Part shown: piece by piece, positions 1 to 8,102 of the stretch
Numbering within the stretch: position 1 is the stretch's first letter
Layout: each line of letters opens with the position of its first letter
Origin: VRUE01 sp963812335
Lineage (GTDB): Bacteria; Actinomycetota; Thermoleophilia; Solirubrobacterales; 70-9
Assembly (NCBI GenBank): GCA_963812335.1
Contig: CAWEUU010000003.1
Location: forward strand, 62,001-126,000
Direction: 5' to 3'
Length of the DNA: 64,000 nucleotides
Program-made: the position numbers and the translations under genes
The notes under the pieces: model-generated
The model's input: the letters and a program-made list of their open reading frames with translations, nothing else
Database searches by the model: none
Told to the model about the DNA's origin: nothing

Positions 1-273
1 GCCGATCACGCAGTCGAGCTCACGCGCGAGCCGGGTGAGGAGCTGGAACGGCTGCCCGTCGACCGGGCGCGGCGCGGCGTGCATCCCGGGCGAGTAGACG
101 TTGGGGCTGGTCATCGACTCGGGCACGGTGATCGCATCGGGTGAGTGCTCGTGGTGGGCGTCGCGGATCAGCTCCTCGACGTGGGCGAGGTTGCGCTCGA
201 CCTCACCCAGGCGCACCGCCGGTTGCACCGCGGCCAGCTTCACGGTGCGGGCGGCTCCGTTCTCGGCGGTCAT
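1..273 (-). CDS. Carbon-nitrogen hydrolase (nitrilase superfamily), N-terminal part
   Basis: This gene reads leftward and leaves the window at base 1, so only its first 91 residues are visible. They match the N-terminal strand-helix of the nitrilase superfamily: a VKLAAVQPAV opening (residues 11-20), a run of helix, then TVPESM (about 49-54), where the Glu is the expected first residue of the Glu-Lys-Cys triad. The Lys and Cys lie outside the window. The ATG overlaps the stop of the upstream FAD oxidoreductase gene as ATGA, so the two are almost certainly translated from one message. Members hydrolyse or transfer amide or nitrile groups in the cytoplasm; the substrate cannot be told from this fragment. 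Confidence 0.85.
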   Translation of the reverse strand, partial: MTAENGAARTVKLAAVQPAVRLGEVERNLAHVEELIRDAHHEHSPDAITVPESMTSPNVYSPGMHAAPRPVDGQPFQLLTRLARELDCVIG

Positions 274-1679
274 CCGCGCGGAACCTCCCAGAACTCCCAG
301 CCGGAATGGTCGGATCCCGGCACCGGGCCGGTCTCGCGGAAGCGGTCGGCGGCGATCTCGCGCATCACCCCGATCTGCGTCCGCATCAGCTCGCGGCTGA
401 TGCGCAGGGTGCGCAGTCGCCCCGGCCCGCGCGCGAGCGCCCGAGCGTAGGCGCGCGCGACGATCGGCGGACGCATCACCTCGTCCACGTAGCGCGTGCG
501 GTTGAAGAGGTGCGAGAGGCTCGGCTCTTCGTCGCGCGCGAAGATGCTCGCCGTCTCGCGGAAGATCGGCGAGACCGGCTCGACTCTGGTGTCGAGATTG
601 GCGAGGTGGTAGGCGTCGCGGCAGTGACGCTGGGTTTCCCGCTCCCAACGGCGGGTGGCGCGGTCGAGCGCGACCGGGTTGTCCAGCAGCGGCCCCACCG
701 CTTCGCCGAGGGTACGACCCATGCGCAGCGCGTCGCCCATTCCCTGCCCGGTGACGGGGTCCTTGAAGTGGCTGGCGTCGCCGGCCAGCACCCATCCGGG
801 CCCGCTCGAGGCGCGCCAGAAGGCGACAACGTCGGCGGTCGAGCGCAACTTGGTCCGGTCGGTCGCGCCGGCGACCCGCTCGGCGCAGCCGGGGTGCTCG
901 GACAACTTCCGCGACCAGTAGCCCTCTGGGTCTCGGCGCGCCTCGCTGACCTCGCTCGCCGCGCCCATGAACAGGCAGAGCAGCCGGTCCCCTGGATTGG
1001 GGAAGGCGAGGGCGAACGATTCGCCGTCGCGCCACTGCCACATCGTGCGCGACTCCCAGCTTCCGGCCCTGGGGTCGTCCATGTAGCGGAAGACGAGCCC
1101 GCGGCCGTTCTTCGAGGCTCGGTACGGGTGCCAGGCCCCGACCCCCGCGGCGACCGCCGAGCGACGCCCGTCGGCGCCGACCACGAGCTTGGCGCGGACC
1201 TCGCGGATCTCTCCCTCCGGGTCCCGGTAGGACAGTCCGACGACCCGGCCGTGCTCCCAGGCGACGCCGTCCAGCACGCAGCCTTCGCGGACCTCGACGC
1301 CGCGCTCGCGCGCGTTCTCAACCAGGTGGACGTCGAGTAGGTTGCGCGGGATCGAGGCACCGTGGTCGATGCCCAGCACCGGCTGCCAACGCTCGCGCAG
1401 ACGGACTTCGCCGTCGATGTCGACTTGGACGTGGGTCAGCTGCGCGGGCCGGACCCGGTCACGCACCCGGTCCCAGGCCCCGATCCGCTCCAACTCGGCG
1501 AGGCCGCTGGGAAACATCGCGTGGGTCGAGAGCGTGTCGGAGGGGAAGCCGGCGCGGTCGATGACGAGAACCCGGTTGCCGGCCGCCGCCAGAATCGCCG
1601 CCGTCGCCGAGCCGGCGCAGCGGGCGCCGACTATCGCGACGTCGACCTCTTCGCGCAGGGAGGAGTCGGTAGCCGCCAT
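270..1679 (-). CDS. FAD-dependent oxidoreductase, PHBH/geranylgeranyl-reductase type
   Basis: A 469-residue flavoprotein of the p-hydroxybenzoate-hydroxylase fold. The dinucleotide-binding motif is GARCAG (residues 18-23), an Ala/Arg/Cys-containing variant of GxGxxG that is common in geranylgeranyl-reductase-like and aromatic monooxygenase proteins. The DG motif (VVGADGRR) lies near residue 170 and the second FAD motif (LAGDASHFKDPVTGQG) near 297-312. There is no transmembrane segment, so a cytoplasmic enzyme is expected. It is translationally coupled (ATGA) to a nitrilase-family hydrolase, suggesting the two act on the same compound, for example oxidation followed by C-N cleavage; that is inference. 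It is divergent from a LapA-like membrane protein across 55 bp. Substrate unknown. Confidence 0.88.
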   Translation of the reverse strand: MAATDSSLREEVDVAIVGARCAGSATAAILAAAGNRVLVIDRAGFPSDTLSTHAMFPSGLAELERIGAWDRVRDRVRPAQLTHVQVDIDGEVRLRERWQPVLGIDHGASIPRNLLDVHLVENARERGVEVREGCVLDGVAWEHGRVVGLSYRDPEGEIREVRAKLVVGADGRRSAVAAGVGAWHPYRASKNGRGLVFRYMDDPRAGSWESRTMWQWRDGESFALAFPNPGDRLLCLFMGAASEVSEARRDPEGYWSRKLSEHPGCAERVAGATDRTKLRSTADVVAFWRASSGPGWVLAGDASHFKDPVTGQGMGDALRMGRTLGEAVGPLLDNPVALDRATRRWERETQRHCRDAYHLANLDTRVEPVSPIFRETASIFARDEEPSLSHLFNRTRYVDEVMRPPIVARAYARALARGPGRLRTLRISRELMRTQIGVMREIAADRFRETGPVPGSDHSGWEFWEVPRG

Positions 1680-1734
1680 CAGTCGATTATCGACCCTCGC
1701 GTCTGCGGCATGGACCGGTCGGTACGCTCAACCG

Positions 1735-1968
1735 ATGGACGGGCAGAGCCACACGACCACCCCCGATGGCCCCGGCTGGCGAACCTGGCTCCTGGTGGTC
1801 GTCGGTGCGGTCCTCGTCGTTTTCGTCGCGCTCAACTCGCAGAAGGTCGAGGTCAGGTTCATCGTCGGCTCTGTCGAGATGCCGTTGATCTTCGCTCTCG
1901 TGATCGCAGCGGCCTTGGGCGCGCTGGTTGGCTGGGCCCTGCCCCGCCTGCGCCGGTCGCACGAGTAA
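1735..1968 (+). CDS. LapA-domain (DUF1049) small membrane protein
   Basis: A 77-residue protein. I chose the ATG at 1735 because it gives a compact protein starting just before the first membrane segment; the same frame is open much further upstream, but that stretch reads through the divergent gene. Two hydrophobic helices (about 18-33 and 49-68) flank a short segment containing the NSQKVEVRFI core typical of LapA/DUF1049 proteins, and the C-terminus is basic (RLRRSH), which predicts a cytoplasmic tail. LapA-type proteins sit in the inner membrane and in enterobacteria help recruit LPS-regulating factors; in Actinobacteria their role is unknown. No obvious operon partner. Confidence 0.82.
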   Translation: MDGQSHTTTPDGPGWRTWLLVVVGAVLVVFVALNSQKVEVRFIVGSVEMPLIFALVIAAALGALVGWALPRLRRSHE

Positions 1969-1974
1969 CGCCGG

Positions 1975-3465
1975 CTACCTCTTCCCGTACTCGCTGTACG
2001 GGTACCACCATTCCTTGCGCTCGATCTTCGACTCCATGTGTACGTGCTTGGTCTCCTGGAAGGCCTCGAGTCCCTCGCGGCCGAGCTCGCGGCCGAGGCC
2101 GGACTGCTTGAAGCCGCCGAAGGGGCCGGCGTCGTTGTCGGTCAGCGGGTCGTTGATCCAGACCGTGCCGGCGCGCAACTCGCGCATGCAGCGCACGGCG
2201 CTCTCGAGGTCGGCGGTGTAGACGTTGGCGCCAAGCCCGAACTCGGTGCCGTTGGCCAGCGCGATCGCCTCCTCGAGCGAGCCGACCGGGACGAGCGGCG
2301 CGATCGGGCCGAAGGTCTCCTCGGTGAGCAGGGCGCTGTCTGGCGCCGCCCCGGTGACAACCGCAGGGGCGAAGAAGTGACCGCGCTCGACCCCGCCGTT
2401 GTCGCCCCCGGCGAGCAGTTCTGCGCCCCCAGCCCGCGCCGCCTCGAGCTGAGCGGCGACCTTCTCGCGCTGCGCCGCCGAGACCATCGGGCCGACGTCG
2501 GTGGCGACCTCGAACGGGTCGCCGAGGATGAGGCCGCGGGTGTGCTCGATGAAGGCCGCGACATACTCGTCGAAGAGCTCCTCGGCGACATAGAAGCGCT
2601 CGGCCGAGGTGCAAACCTGGCCTGCGTTGAGGAAGGCGGCCCAGGCGCCGCCGCGGGCGGCGACCTCGAGCTCGGCGGCCACGTCGGCGCAGACAATGAA
2701 GGCGTCCTTGCCCCCCATCTCGAGGTTCATCCGCGCCATCCGCGGGATACACGCAGCGGCGATCTTCTTGCCGGTCGCGACCGAGCCGGTGAAGGCGACG
2801 CAGTCGACCCCAGCGTGGGCCGCGATCGCGGCGCCGACCTCGCCGCCGCCGGCGAGAAGGTTGACTGTGCCGGCGGGCAGGTGCTCGAAGACCCCGGCCA
2901 GCATCAGGGTCGAGAGCGGCGTCAACTCGGAGGGCTTGCAGATGACGCAGTTTCCGGCGGCCAGCGCCGGCGCGACCTTCCAGGCCAGCAGCAGTAGCGG
3001 GTAGTTCCAGGGGACGATGCAGCCGACGACGCCAAGCGGCTCGCGCAGCACCATCGCCACCTGGGTCGACTCGATCGGCGGGATCACGCGGCCGGCGTGG
3101 TCGCGGCCGATCTCGGCGTAGTAGTCGAAGGCGGCGGCGGTCCACTCGAGCTCGTCGCGGTTCTCGATCAGTGGCTTGCCACCCTCGGCGGTCAACGTAC
3201 GCGCCAGCGCCTCGGTCCCTTCGCGCAGCCGCCGTGCGACCTCGTGCAGCAGCTCGCAGCGCTCGCCCGCGGTCGTCTCCGCCCAGCCCGGCCAGGCCTC
3301 GCGCGCCGCCGCGACCGCCGCGCCGACCTGCTCCGGCGAGGCCGCCCCGGGAGTGGCGATCGTCTCGGTCGTGAACGGGTTCTCGACCACTAGCGGTGCC
3401 CCGGCGCCGCCGACCTGCTCGCCCCCAATCAGCAGCTCGGTCGCATGGTCGCTCTCGGCGGGCAT
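1975..3465 (-). CDS. NAD(P)+-dependent aldehyde dehydrogenase
   Basis: A 496-residue member of the aldehyde dehydrogenase superfamily with all hallmarks in place: WNYP (153-156), KPSE (177-180), the cofactor loop FTGSVATGKK (225-234), catalytic general base Glu249 in LEMGGK, nucleophile Cys285 in AGQVCTSAER, and EETFGP further on. It would oxidise an aldehyde to the acid in the cytosol. Length and motif spelling are like betaine-aldehyde or succinate-semialdehyde dehydrogenases. A glutamate decarboxylase gene lies about 1.4 kb away, so use of succinate semialdehyde from GABA is conceivable, but nothing here proves it and no GABA transaminase is present. Only 12 bp separate it from the DUF2254 gene upstream on the same strand, so they may be co-transcribed. 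Confidence 0.93.
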   Translation of the reverse strand: MPAESDHATELLIGGEQVGGAGAPLVVENPFTTETIATPGAASPEQVGAAVAAAREAWPGWAETTAGERCELLHEVARRLREGTEALARTLTAEGGKPLIENRDELEWTAAAFDYYAEIGRDHAGRVIPPIESTQVAMVLREPLGVVGCIVPWNYPLLLLAWKVAPALAAGNCVICKPSELTPLSTLMLAGVFEHLPAGTVNLLAGGGEVGAAIAAHAGVDCVAFTGSVATGKKIAAACIPRMARMNLEMGGKDAFIVCADVAAELEVAARGGAWAAFLNAGQVCTSAERFYVAEELFDEYVAAFIEHTRGLILGDPFEVATDVGPMVSAAQREKVAAQLEAARAGGAELLAGGDNGGVERGHFFAPAVVTGAAPDSALLTEETFGPIAPLVPVGSLEEAIALANGTEFGLGANVYTADLESAVRCMRELRAGTVWINDPLTDNDAGPFGGFKQSGLGRELGREGLEAFQETKHVHMESKIERKEWWYPYSEYGKR

Positions 3466-3477
3466 CGCCCGCTCAGG

Positions 3478-4776
3478 CTAGCGCGCCGTCTTGTCGGGGT
3501 CGGCCGAGCCGAGGCCCTGTCGGTCGCGGGTCGACGCCGACGTCCGGTCGCCGGCGGAGAAGGCGCGATCGGCACCGGCGTCGAGCAGGGCCAGCTCGGC
3601 GTCGATCGCCGCCCGCCTGGACTCGGGGACCGACGCGCGCAGGTCTTTGAGCAGCGCCCGCAGGCGCCGGGTCACCTGTACCGATTCCTCGCCGAACTGG
3701 CGCGTCTCGTCGACCGCGAGGCCGAGCAGGTCCTTCCATGATGGGGTCGGGTAGCGCAGCCTGATCGTGCCGCCCCCGTCGCGCCCGATGCCAGGCGTCA
3801 GCCGCCGGCTGCCGATCTGACGCAGCAGCAGCTCGATCTGGTCGAGCGCCTGGGTGGCGCTGGTCGGGTCGTTTACGCCGGGCGAGAGCGCCTTCGATGA
3901 AATGTCGGCGAGCAGCCGGAATGCGAAGGCGGGGTCCTGGCGCATCGTGCGCTCGTCGCCGATCGCGATCGCGCCCTGCAGCCAGCCGTCGTCGATCGAT
4001 CCCTCGGCGTCGTCGTAGACTCTGAACAGCGGCGCCCCGGGGTAGAGCAGGTCGCCGACCCGCGGGACCAGCTCGATTCTCACCGACGCCGCGCTCGCCC
4101 GCGCGACCAGCCCTTGGAGGTCGATGCTCTGCAGCACGCCCGGATCTCCCCTGTGCCCGACCGTGCGCGAGGGCGCGGTCCCCTCCCAGGTCGCGGCCGC
4201 GCCTTCGTCCTCGTCGACCGGGTCCGGGTAGATCCGGTCAACTACCTGCCGCGCGTCACGGCCGAGGTCGGTGAGCACCGAGGCGACCCTGAGCCCCTGG
4301 GTCGTGCGGCTGATCAGGCGCAGGAACAGCAGCATGCTTGCCAGCAGCATCAGCAGCGCGATCGAGATCGAGTTGTCGGGTACGAAAGCTTCGTTGTCGG
4401 CCGTGCCGACGACACGCAGGACGAGCAGCGAGTAGATGAAGGTCGCCATGAAGACGCCGAGCGCGATCTTCGTCGTTGGGTCGCGGAGGAAGCGCCTCAG
4501 CATCCTCGGCGAGAACTGGCTGGACCCGAACTGGACGGCGAGCAGGAGGATCGAGAAGACGAAGCCGGTGAAGGTAATCATGCCCCCGGCGAGCGAGCCG
4601 AGCAGGGCCCGTGCCGCTTCGGGCCCGAACGAGATGCCGATCGTCGTATTGACGCTTTCGTCGATCTCGGGCAGGCCGATCCCGAGCCCGATCGCGACGG
4701 CGCCGCAGAGCGCCGGCACTATCCAGATGCTGTTACGGACGTACTCGTAGACGCGCCAGCGCGTACGCCAGGACAT
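3478..4776 (-). CDS. DUF2254 family membrane protein
   Basis: The N-terminal third carries about four transmembrane helices; the segments near IVPALCGAVAIGLGIGL, ALLGSLAGGMITFTGFVFS, ALGVFMATFIYSLLVL and SIALLMLLASMLLFL are clear. A large soluble domain follows, containing the DPTSATQALDQIE stretch characteristic of DUF2254 proteins. I favour the ATG at 4776 (432 residues), which has GAGGG a few bases upstream and leaves a normal divergent promoter gap to the decarboxylase; an ATG at 4821 adds 15 residues. Family members are uncharacterised integral membrane proteins. The extended DPTSATQ-containing domain is predicted to be cytoplasmic. It lies 12 bp upstream of the aldehyde dehydrogenase on the same strand. 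Confidence 0.85.
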   Translation of the reverse strand: MSWRTRWRVYEYVRNSIWIVPALCGAVAIGLGIGLPEIDESVNTTIGISFGPEAARALLGSLAGGMITFTGFVFSILLLAVQFGSSQFSPRMLRRFLRDPTTKIALGVFMATFIYSLLVLRVVGTADNEAFVPDNSISIALLMLLASMLLFLRLISRTTQGLRVASVLTDLGRDARQVVDRIYPDPVDEDEGAAATWEGTAPSRTVGHRGDPGVLQSIDLQGLVARASAASVRIELVPRVGDLLYPGAPLFRVYDDAEGSIDDGWLQGAIAIGDERTMRQDPAFAFRLLADISSKALSPGVNDPTSATQALDQIELLLRQIGSRRLTPGIGRDGGGTIRLRYPTPSWKDLLGLAVDETRQFGEESVQVTRRLRALLKDLRASVPESRRAAIDAELALLDAGADRAFSAGDRTSASTRDRQGLGSADPDKTAR

Positions 4777-4879
4777 GCTCGCCCTCAGCTGAGGGTCTTC
4801 GCCTCGCTCACGATCCAGCACCCTAGCGGGCAGCGGGGCTTGCCGCTAGGGTGCGTCATGTGGACCTGGCTGATTGCCG

Positions 4880-6259
4880 ATGACGAAGGAGCCGCACAGC
4901 CCCGAACAGGCAGAGTTGCTCTACGGCAACCGCTTCCTGGTCGAAGACGCCCCCGACGATGGCTTCCCGGCGGGCGGCATGTCCGCTGTCGACGCGATGC
5001 GCCTGGTCGGCGAGGAACTGATGCTGGAGGGCGAGCCGTACAAAAACCTCGCCACCTTCGTCACCACCTGGATGGAGCCGGAGGCCCAGCGGATCATCTC
5101 CGAAAACCTCTACCGCAACTTCATCGACCACGCCGAGTACCCGATCACGGCCGAGATCGAGCAGCGCTGCATCCGCATGCTCGCCGACCTGTTCAATGCG
5201 CCCGGCGAGACCACCGGCGCCCGCACCCAGGGCTCCTCGGAGGCGATCATGCTGGGCGCCCTCTCGCTGAAGTGGAAGTGGAAACAGCGCCGCGAAGCGG
5301 CCTCGCTCCCAGTCGACAAGCCCAACCTCGTCTTCGGCGGCGACGTGCATGTGGTCTGGGACAAGTTCTGCCGCTACTTCGACGTCGAGCCGCGAATCGT
5401 GCCGCTGCAGGAAGGCAAGTACACGATCGGCCCCGAGGACGTGGAGCCGCACGTCGACGAGAACACGATCGGAGTCGCCGCCGTGCTCGGCACCACCTTC
5501 ACCGGCCACAAGGACGACATCGTCGGCATCAACAAGCTCCTTGTCGACCTCAAGTCCGAGCGGGGGCTGGATGTGCCGCTGCACGTCGACGCCGCCTCGG
5601 GGGGCTTCGTCTGGCCGTTCCTCTATCCCGACTCCAAGTGGGACTTCCGGCTCGAGCAGGTGCGCTCGATCAACGTCTCCGGGCACAAGTTCGGGCTGGT
5701 CTACCCCGGGATCGGCTGGCTGATCTTCCGCGAGAAATCGGACCTTGCCGAGGATCTCGTCTTCTATGAGAACTACCTGGGCAAGACCGACGCCACCTTC
5801 ACCCTCAATTTCTCGACCGGCGCGGCGATGGTTCTCGCCCAGTACTACAACCTGGTCCGCTTCGGGCGCGAGGGCTACGGCTACATCATGAAGGCGATGC
5901 AGACCAACGCCCGGGCGTTGGCCGAGAAGCTGGAGGCGATGGGCCACTTCGAGCTGATCGGGGCCGACGCCGAGCAGCTGCCCCTGGTCGCCTTCAAGCT
6001 CGCCGGCGAGCATCCCTACGACGAGTTCGACGTCTCCTGGCAGCTCTCGGCCGAGCGCGGCTGGATGCTGCCCGCCTACACGATGCCGCCTGACGCCGAA
6101 GACGTGAAGGTGATGCGGGCGCTGGTCAAGCTGACTCTCTCGCGGGCCCGCATCGATCACCTCTCGGTCGACATCGAAGAAGCCTGCGCGACGCTCGAGC
6201 GCAAGGGCGGCGCCGATCCGGCCGAGCGCAAGAAGATCACGACCGGCTCCGGGTACTGA
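4880..6259 (+). CDS. gadB: Glutamate decarboxylase (PLP-dependent)
   Basis: A 459-residue group II PLP decarboxylase. Diagnostic features are HVDAASGGFVWPF (from about residue 235) and the PLP lysine in NVSGHKFGL (about Lys270). The C-terminal KKITTGSGY resembles the C-terminal tail of bacterial GadB, whose penultimate residues include a pH-sensing His; here the tail has no His, so the E. coli-style C-terminal lock is not conserved. It converts L-glutamate to GABA and CO2, consuming a proton; in other bacteria this supports acid resistance or GABA metabolism. No GABA/glutamate antiporter (gadC) is adjacent. I chose the ATG at 4880; a TTG two codons upstream is the other option. A strong hairpin follows the stop. 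Confidence 0.95.
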   Translation: MTKEPHSPEQAELLYGNRFLVEDAPDDGFPAGGMSAVDAMRLVGEELMLEGEPYKNLATFVTTWMEPEAQRIISENLYRNFIDHAEYPITAEIEQRCIRMLADLFNAPGETTGARTQGSSEAIMLGALSLKWKWKQRREAASLPVDKPNLVFGGDVHVVWDKFCRYFDVEPRIVPLQEGKYTIGPEDVEPHVDENTIGVAAVLGTTFTGHKDDIVGINKLLVDLKSERGLDVPLHVDAASGGFVWPFLYPDSKWDFRLEQVRSINVSGHKFGLVYPGIGWLIFREKSDLAEDLVFYENYLGKTDATFTLNFSTGAAMVLAQYYNLVRFGREGYGYIMKAMQTNARALAEKLEAMGHFELIGADAEQLPLVAFKLAGEHPYDEFDVSWQLSAERGWMLPAYTMPPDAEDVKVMRALVKLTLSRARIDHLSVDIEEACATLERKGGADPAERKKITTGSGY

Positions 6260-6274
6260 GCCGGGCCGGAACGA

Positions 6275-6300
6275 CCAGGGCCGCCCGGAGGCGGCCCTGG
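6275..6300 (+). terminator. Strong hairpin after gadB
   Basis: Perfect 11-bp stem (CCAGGGCCGCC / GGCGGCCCTGG) closed by the tetraloop CGGA, 15 bp after the gadB stop. There is no T-tract, which is common for actinobacterial terminators. Because the stem is symmetric it could also stop leftward transcription from the asnB side. Confidence 0.75.
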
Positions 6301-6329
6301 ACTGGTGCATAGGGACGAACGTGGGAACA

Positions 6330-6367
6330 GCGAACGGGCGGGACTACTCCCGTCTCCCTGCGTTCGC
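6330..6367. repeat. Nested inverted repeat with GCGAACG/CGTTCGC arms
   Basis: Outer arms GCGAACG (6330-6336) and CGTTCGC (6361-6367) enclose a second hairpin, CGGGA-ctac-TCCCG (6339-6352). It lies in the intergenic region between the convergent gadB and asnB/small-ORF units. The same heptamer arms recur at 33185-33203 and, inverted, within 37749-37791. It may be a second terminator or a protein-binding site. Confidence 0.5.
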
Positions 6368-6413
6368 CGGTGCCCGGGTTGGATTCCGCCGGGCGCCCGA
6401 ACCAGTGCGGCGC

Positions 6414-6458
6414 CTAGCGGCCCTGCACCTCCAGAGTCCCGTCAAGCATGTGAATCAA
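6414..6458 (-). CDS. Possible 14-residue peptide behind an extreme Shine-Dalgarno
   Basis: On the minus strand a TTG (6456-6458) opens the frame M-IHMLDGTLEVQGR and ends with TAG at 6414-6416; an in-frame ATG (6447-6449) would give 11 residues. The TTG lies 10 nt after AGAAAGGAGGTG, a 12-nt perfect complement of the 16S rRNA 3' end. No gene downstream on this strand is within reach before gadB's convergent terminator, so it is not an obvious leader peptide. It follows asnB (stop at 6539) on the same strand by about 80 bp. Whether it is translated is unknown; the ribosome-binding signal is the main support. Confidence 0.4.
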   Translation of the reverse strand: MIHMLDGTLEVQGR

Positions 6459-6462
6459 GTTA

Positions 6463-6485
6463 GGACCACCTCCTTTCTCTGGTCC
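6463..6485 (-). promoter_or_regulatory. Shine-Dalgarno displayed in a hairpin loop
   Basis: On the minus strand GGACCA (6480-6485) and TGGTCC (6463-6468) are perfectly complementary and enclose the 11-nt loop GAGAAAGGAGG. The loop therefore presents an almost full-length anti-16S sequence. It sits just upstream of the tiny ORF at 6414-6458. Confidence 0.55.
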
Positions 6486-6538
6486 CACGATTGAAGCAAA
6501 CCGAGTGGTCGTTTTCGACCCCCGATTGGACGATCCGC

Positions 6539-8062
6539 TCAGGCGGTGGCGAAGCGGCCCAGGGTGCGCTCGGGGCGGACCTCGCCGACGCGCTCCTGGA
6601 AGATGCGGAAGTAGGCGAGCTCCTCGCGCGTGCGCAGCGGCGGGTCGACCGAGTCGCGCTCGGCCGCCAGTTCCTCCTCATCGATCGAGTCGGTGAACGG
6701 GTCGGTGAGCACCGAGGCGGCGCCGCTGCCGTCGCCGAACTGCGACTTGTCGCGCCAAAGCAGGTCGTCGGGCAGCCAGCCGTCGAAGGCGGCGCGCAGG
6801 ATCTGCTTCTCCGGCGCGACGCCGCCGCTCAGCTTCCAGGCAGCGGGCAGGGCGAGCGCGTGCTCGATCACCTCGCGGTCGAGGAAGGGGACGCGCGCCT
6901 CCAGCCCGTGCGCCATCGTCACCCGGTCGCAGCGCTGCAGGTTGAGGTTGTGCAGGCCCTCGACGCTGCGCACCAGCTCGGCGTGTAGCTCCGTGGGCTC
7001 GTCGTACTCGTGCATGTACTCGTAGCCGGCGAAGAGCTCGTCGGCGCCCTCGCCGGTGAGCACTACCTTGACGTGCTCGGCGGTCATCTCGGCGAGCATG
7101 TGATTGGGCACGGCGCTGCGCACCAGCGAGGGGTCGAAGGCCTCGATCGAGGCAATCGTGTCGGCCAGGTTTGCGGTCGCCTCCTCAGCGGTGTAGACGC
7201 GCTCGTGGTGGTCGGTCTCGAGGAACTCGGCGGCGTGGCGGGCGGCGAGCAGGTCGGGCGAGCCCTCAAGCCCGACCGCGAAGGTCTTCAGCGGCTCGCC
7301 CTGGCGGGCCAGATAGCGGGCGGCGATCGCCGCGACCAGGCTGGAGTCGAGCCCGCCGGAGAGGAAGACGCCGACCGGGACATCGCCCATCATCTGCCGC
7401 TCGACCGCGTCGATCAGCACCCAGCGGGTGCGCATCAACGCGTCGGTGGGCACGTCCTCGGGGGCGATCGTGCTCGGCGAGGTGCCGCGCAGGGCGCTCG
7501 GCACTGGCGGCGCGAAGCGGACCAGCCCGGTCTCGGCGGTCCAGTAGTGGCCGGGCGGGAAGACTTCGATCCTGCTGAGCAGCTCGGGCTCGAAGACGGC
7601 CATCTCGGAGGCAAAGACGGCGCCGTCGTCGAGCTTCGCCCAGTAGAGCGGCTTGATCCCGACCGGGTCGCGGGCGGCAAGGAAGTCCGCGGCGCCGCTG
7701 GCCATCGCAAAGGCGAACATCCCGTTCAGCTCGGCCAGGCCCTCGGGCCCGTCGCGCTCGACCACGTGCAGGGCGACCTCGTTGTCGGAGGCGGTGCGGA
7801 AGCGGTCGCTGCCGAGCCGGGCCCGCAGCGCCGCGTGGTTGTAGATCTCGCCGTTGCCGACGAAGAAGTGGTCCTCGCTGGTGCCTGTCAGCGGCTGGTG
7901 GCCGCCGTCAACGTCGACGATCGAGAGTCGCCGGTGGCCGAGCCAGGCGCCGCCGAGCGTCGCCTCACCGGCGTCATCGGGGCCGCGGTGGACGAGCCGG
8001 TCGAGCATCCGCTTCCCGGATGCCGGGTCGATCGCACCTTGCTGGGCCGCAATTCCACACAT
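6539..8062 (-). CDS. asnB: Asparagine synthetase (glutamine-hydrolysing)
   Basis: A 507-residue class II glutamine amidotransferase. Met-Cys2-Gly-Ile starts the protein, so Cys2 is the N-terminal nucleophile after Met removal, and HRGPDD (25-30) and NGEIYN (70-75) shape the glutaminase site. The C-terminal synthetase half has the pyrophosphate loop LSGGLDSS (234-241) and the TGEGADELFAGYEY segment. It makes asparagine from aspartate, glutamine and ATP in the cytosol. The length is close to normal plant/bacterial AsnB (about 500-600). It lies 40 bp downstream of a nitrilase-family gene on the same strand, so the two probably share a transcript; that pairing may hint at an amide-recycling or specialised amidation role, but housekeeping AsnB is the simplest reading. 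Confidence 0.93.
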   Translation of the reverse strand: MCGIAAQQGAIDPASGKRMLDRLVHRGPDDAGEATLGGAWLGHRRLSIVDVDGGHQPLTGTSEDHFFVGNGEIYNHAALRARLGSDRFRTASDNEVALHVVERDGPEGLAELNGMFAFAMASGAADFLAARDPVGIKPLYWAKLDDGAVFASEMAVFEPELLSRIEVFPPGHYWTAETGLVRFAPPVPSALRGTSPSTIAPEDVPTDALMRTRWVLIDAVERQMMGDVPVGVFLSGGLDSSLVAAIAARYLARQGEPLKTFAVGLEGSPDLLAARHAAEFLETDHHERVYTAEEATANLADTIASIEAFDPSLVRSAVPNHMLAEMTAEHVKVVLTGEGADELFAGYEYMHEYDEPTELHAELVRSVEGLHNLNLQRCDRVTMAHGLEARVPFLDREVIEHALALPAAWKLSGGVAPEKQILRAAFDGWLPDDLLWRDKSQFGDGSGAASVLTDPFTDSIDEEELAAERDSVDPPLRTREELAYFRIFQERVGEVRPERTLGRFATA

Positions 8063-8102
8063 TCGCTTCTGTCAACCCTACGGGGGTCGGTCAGCCGGCC
8101 GC

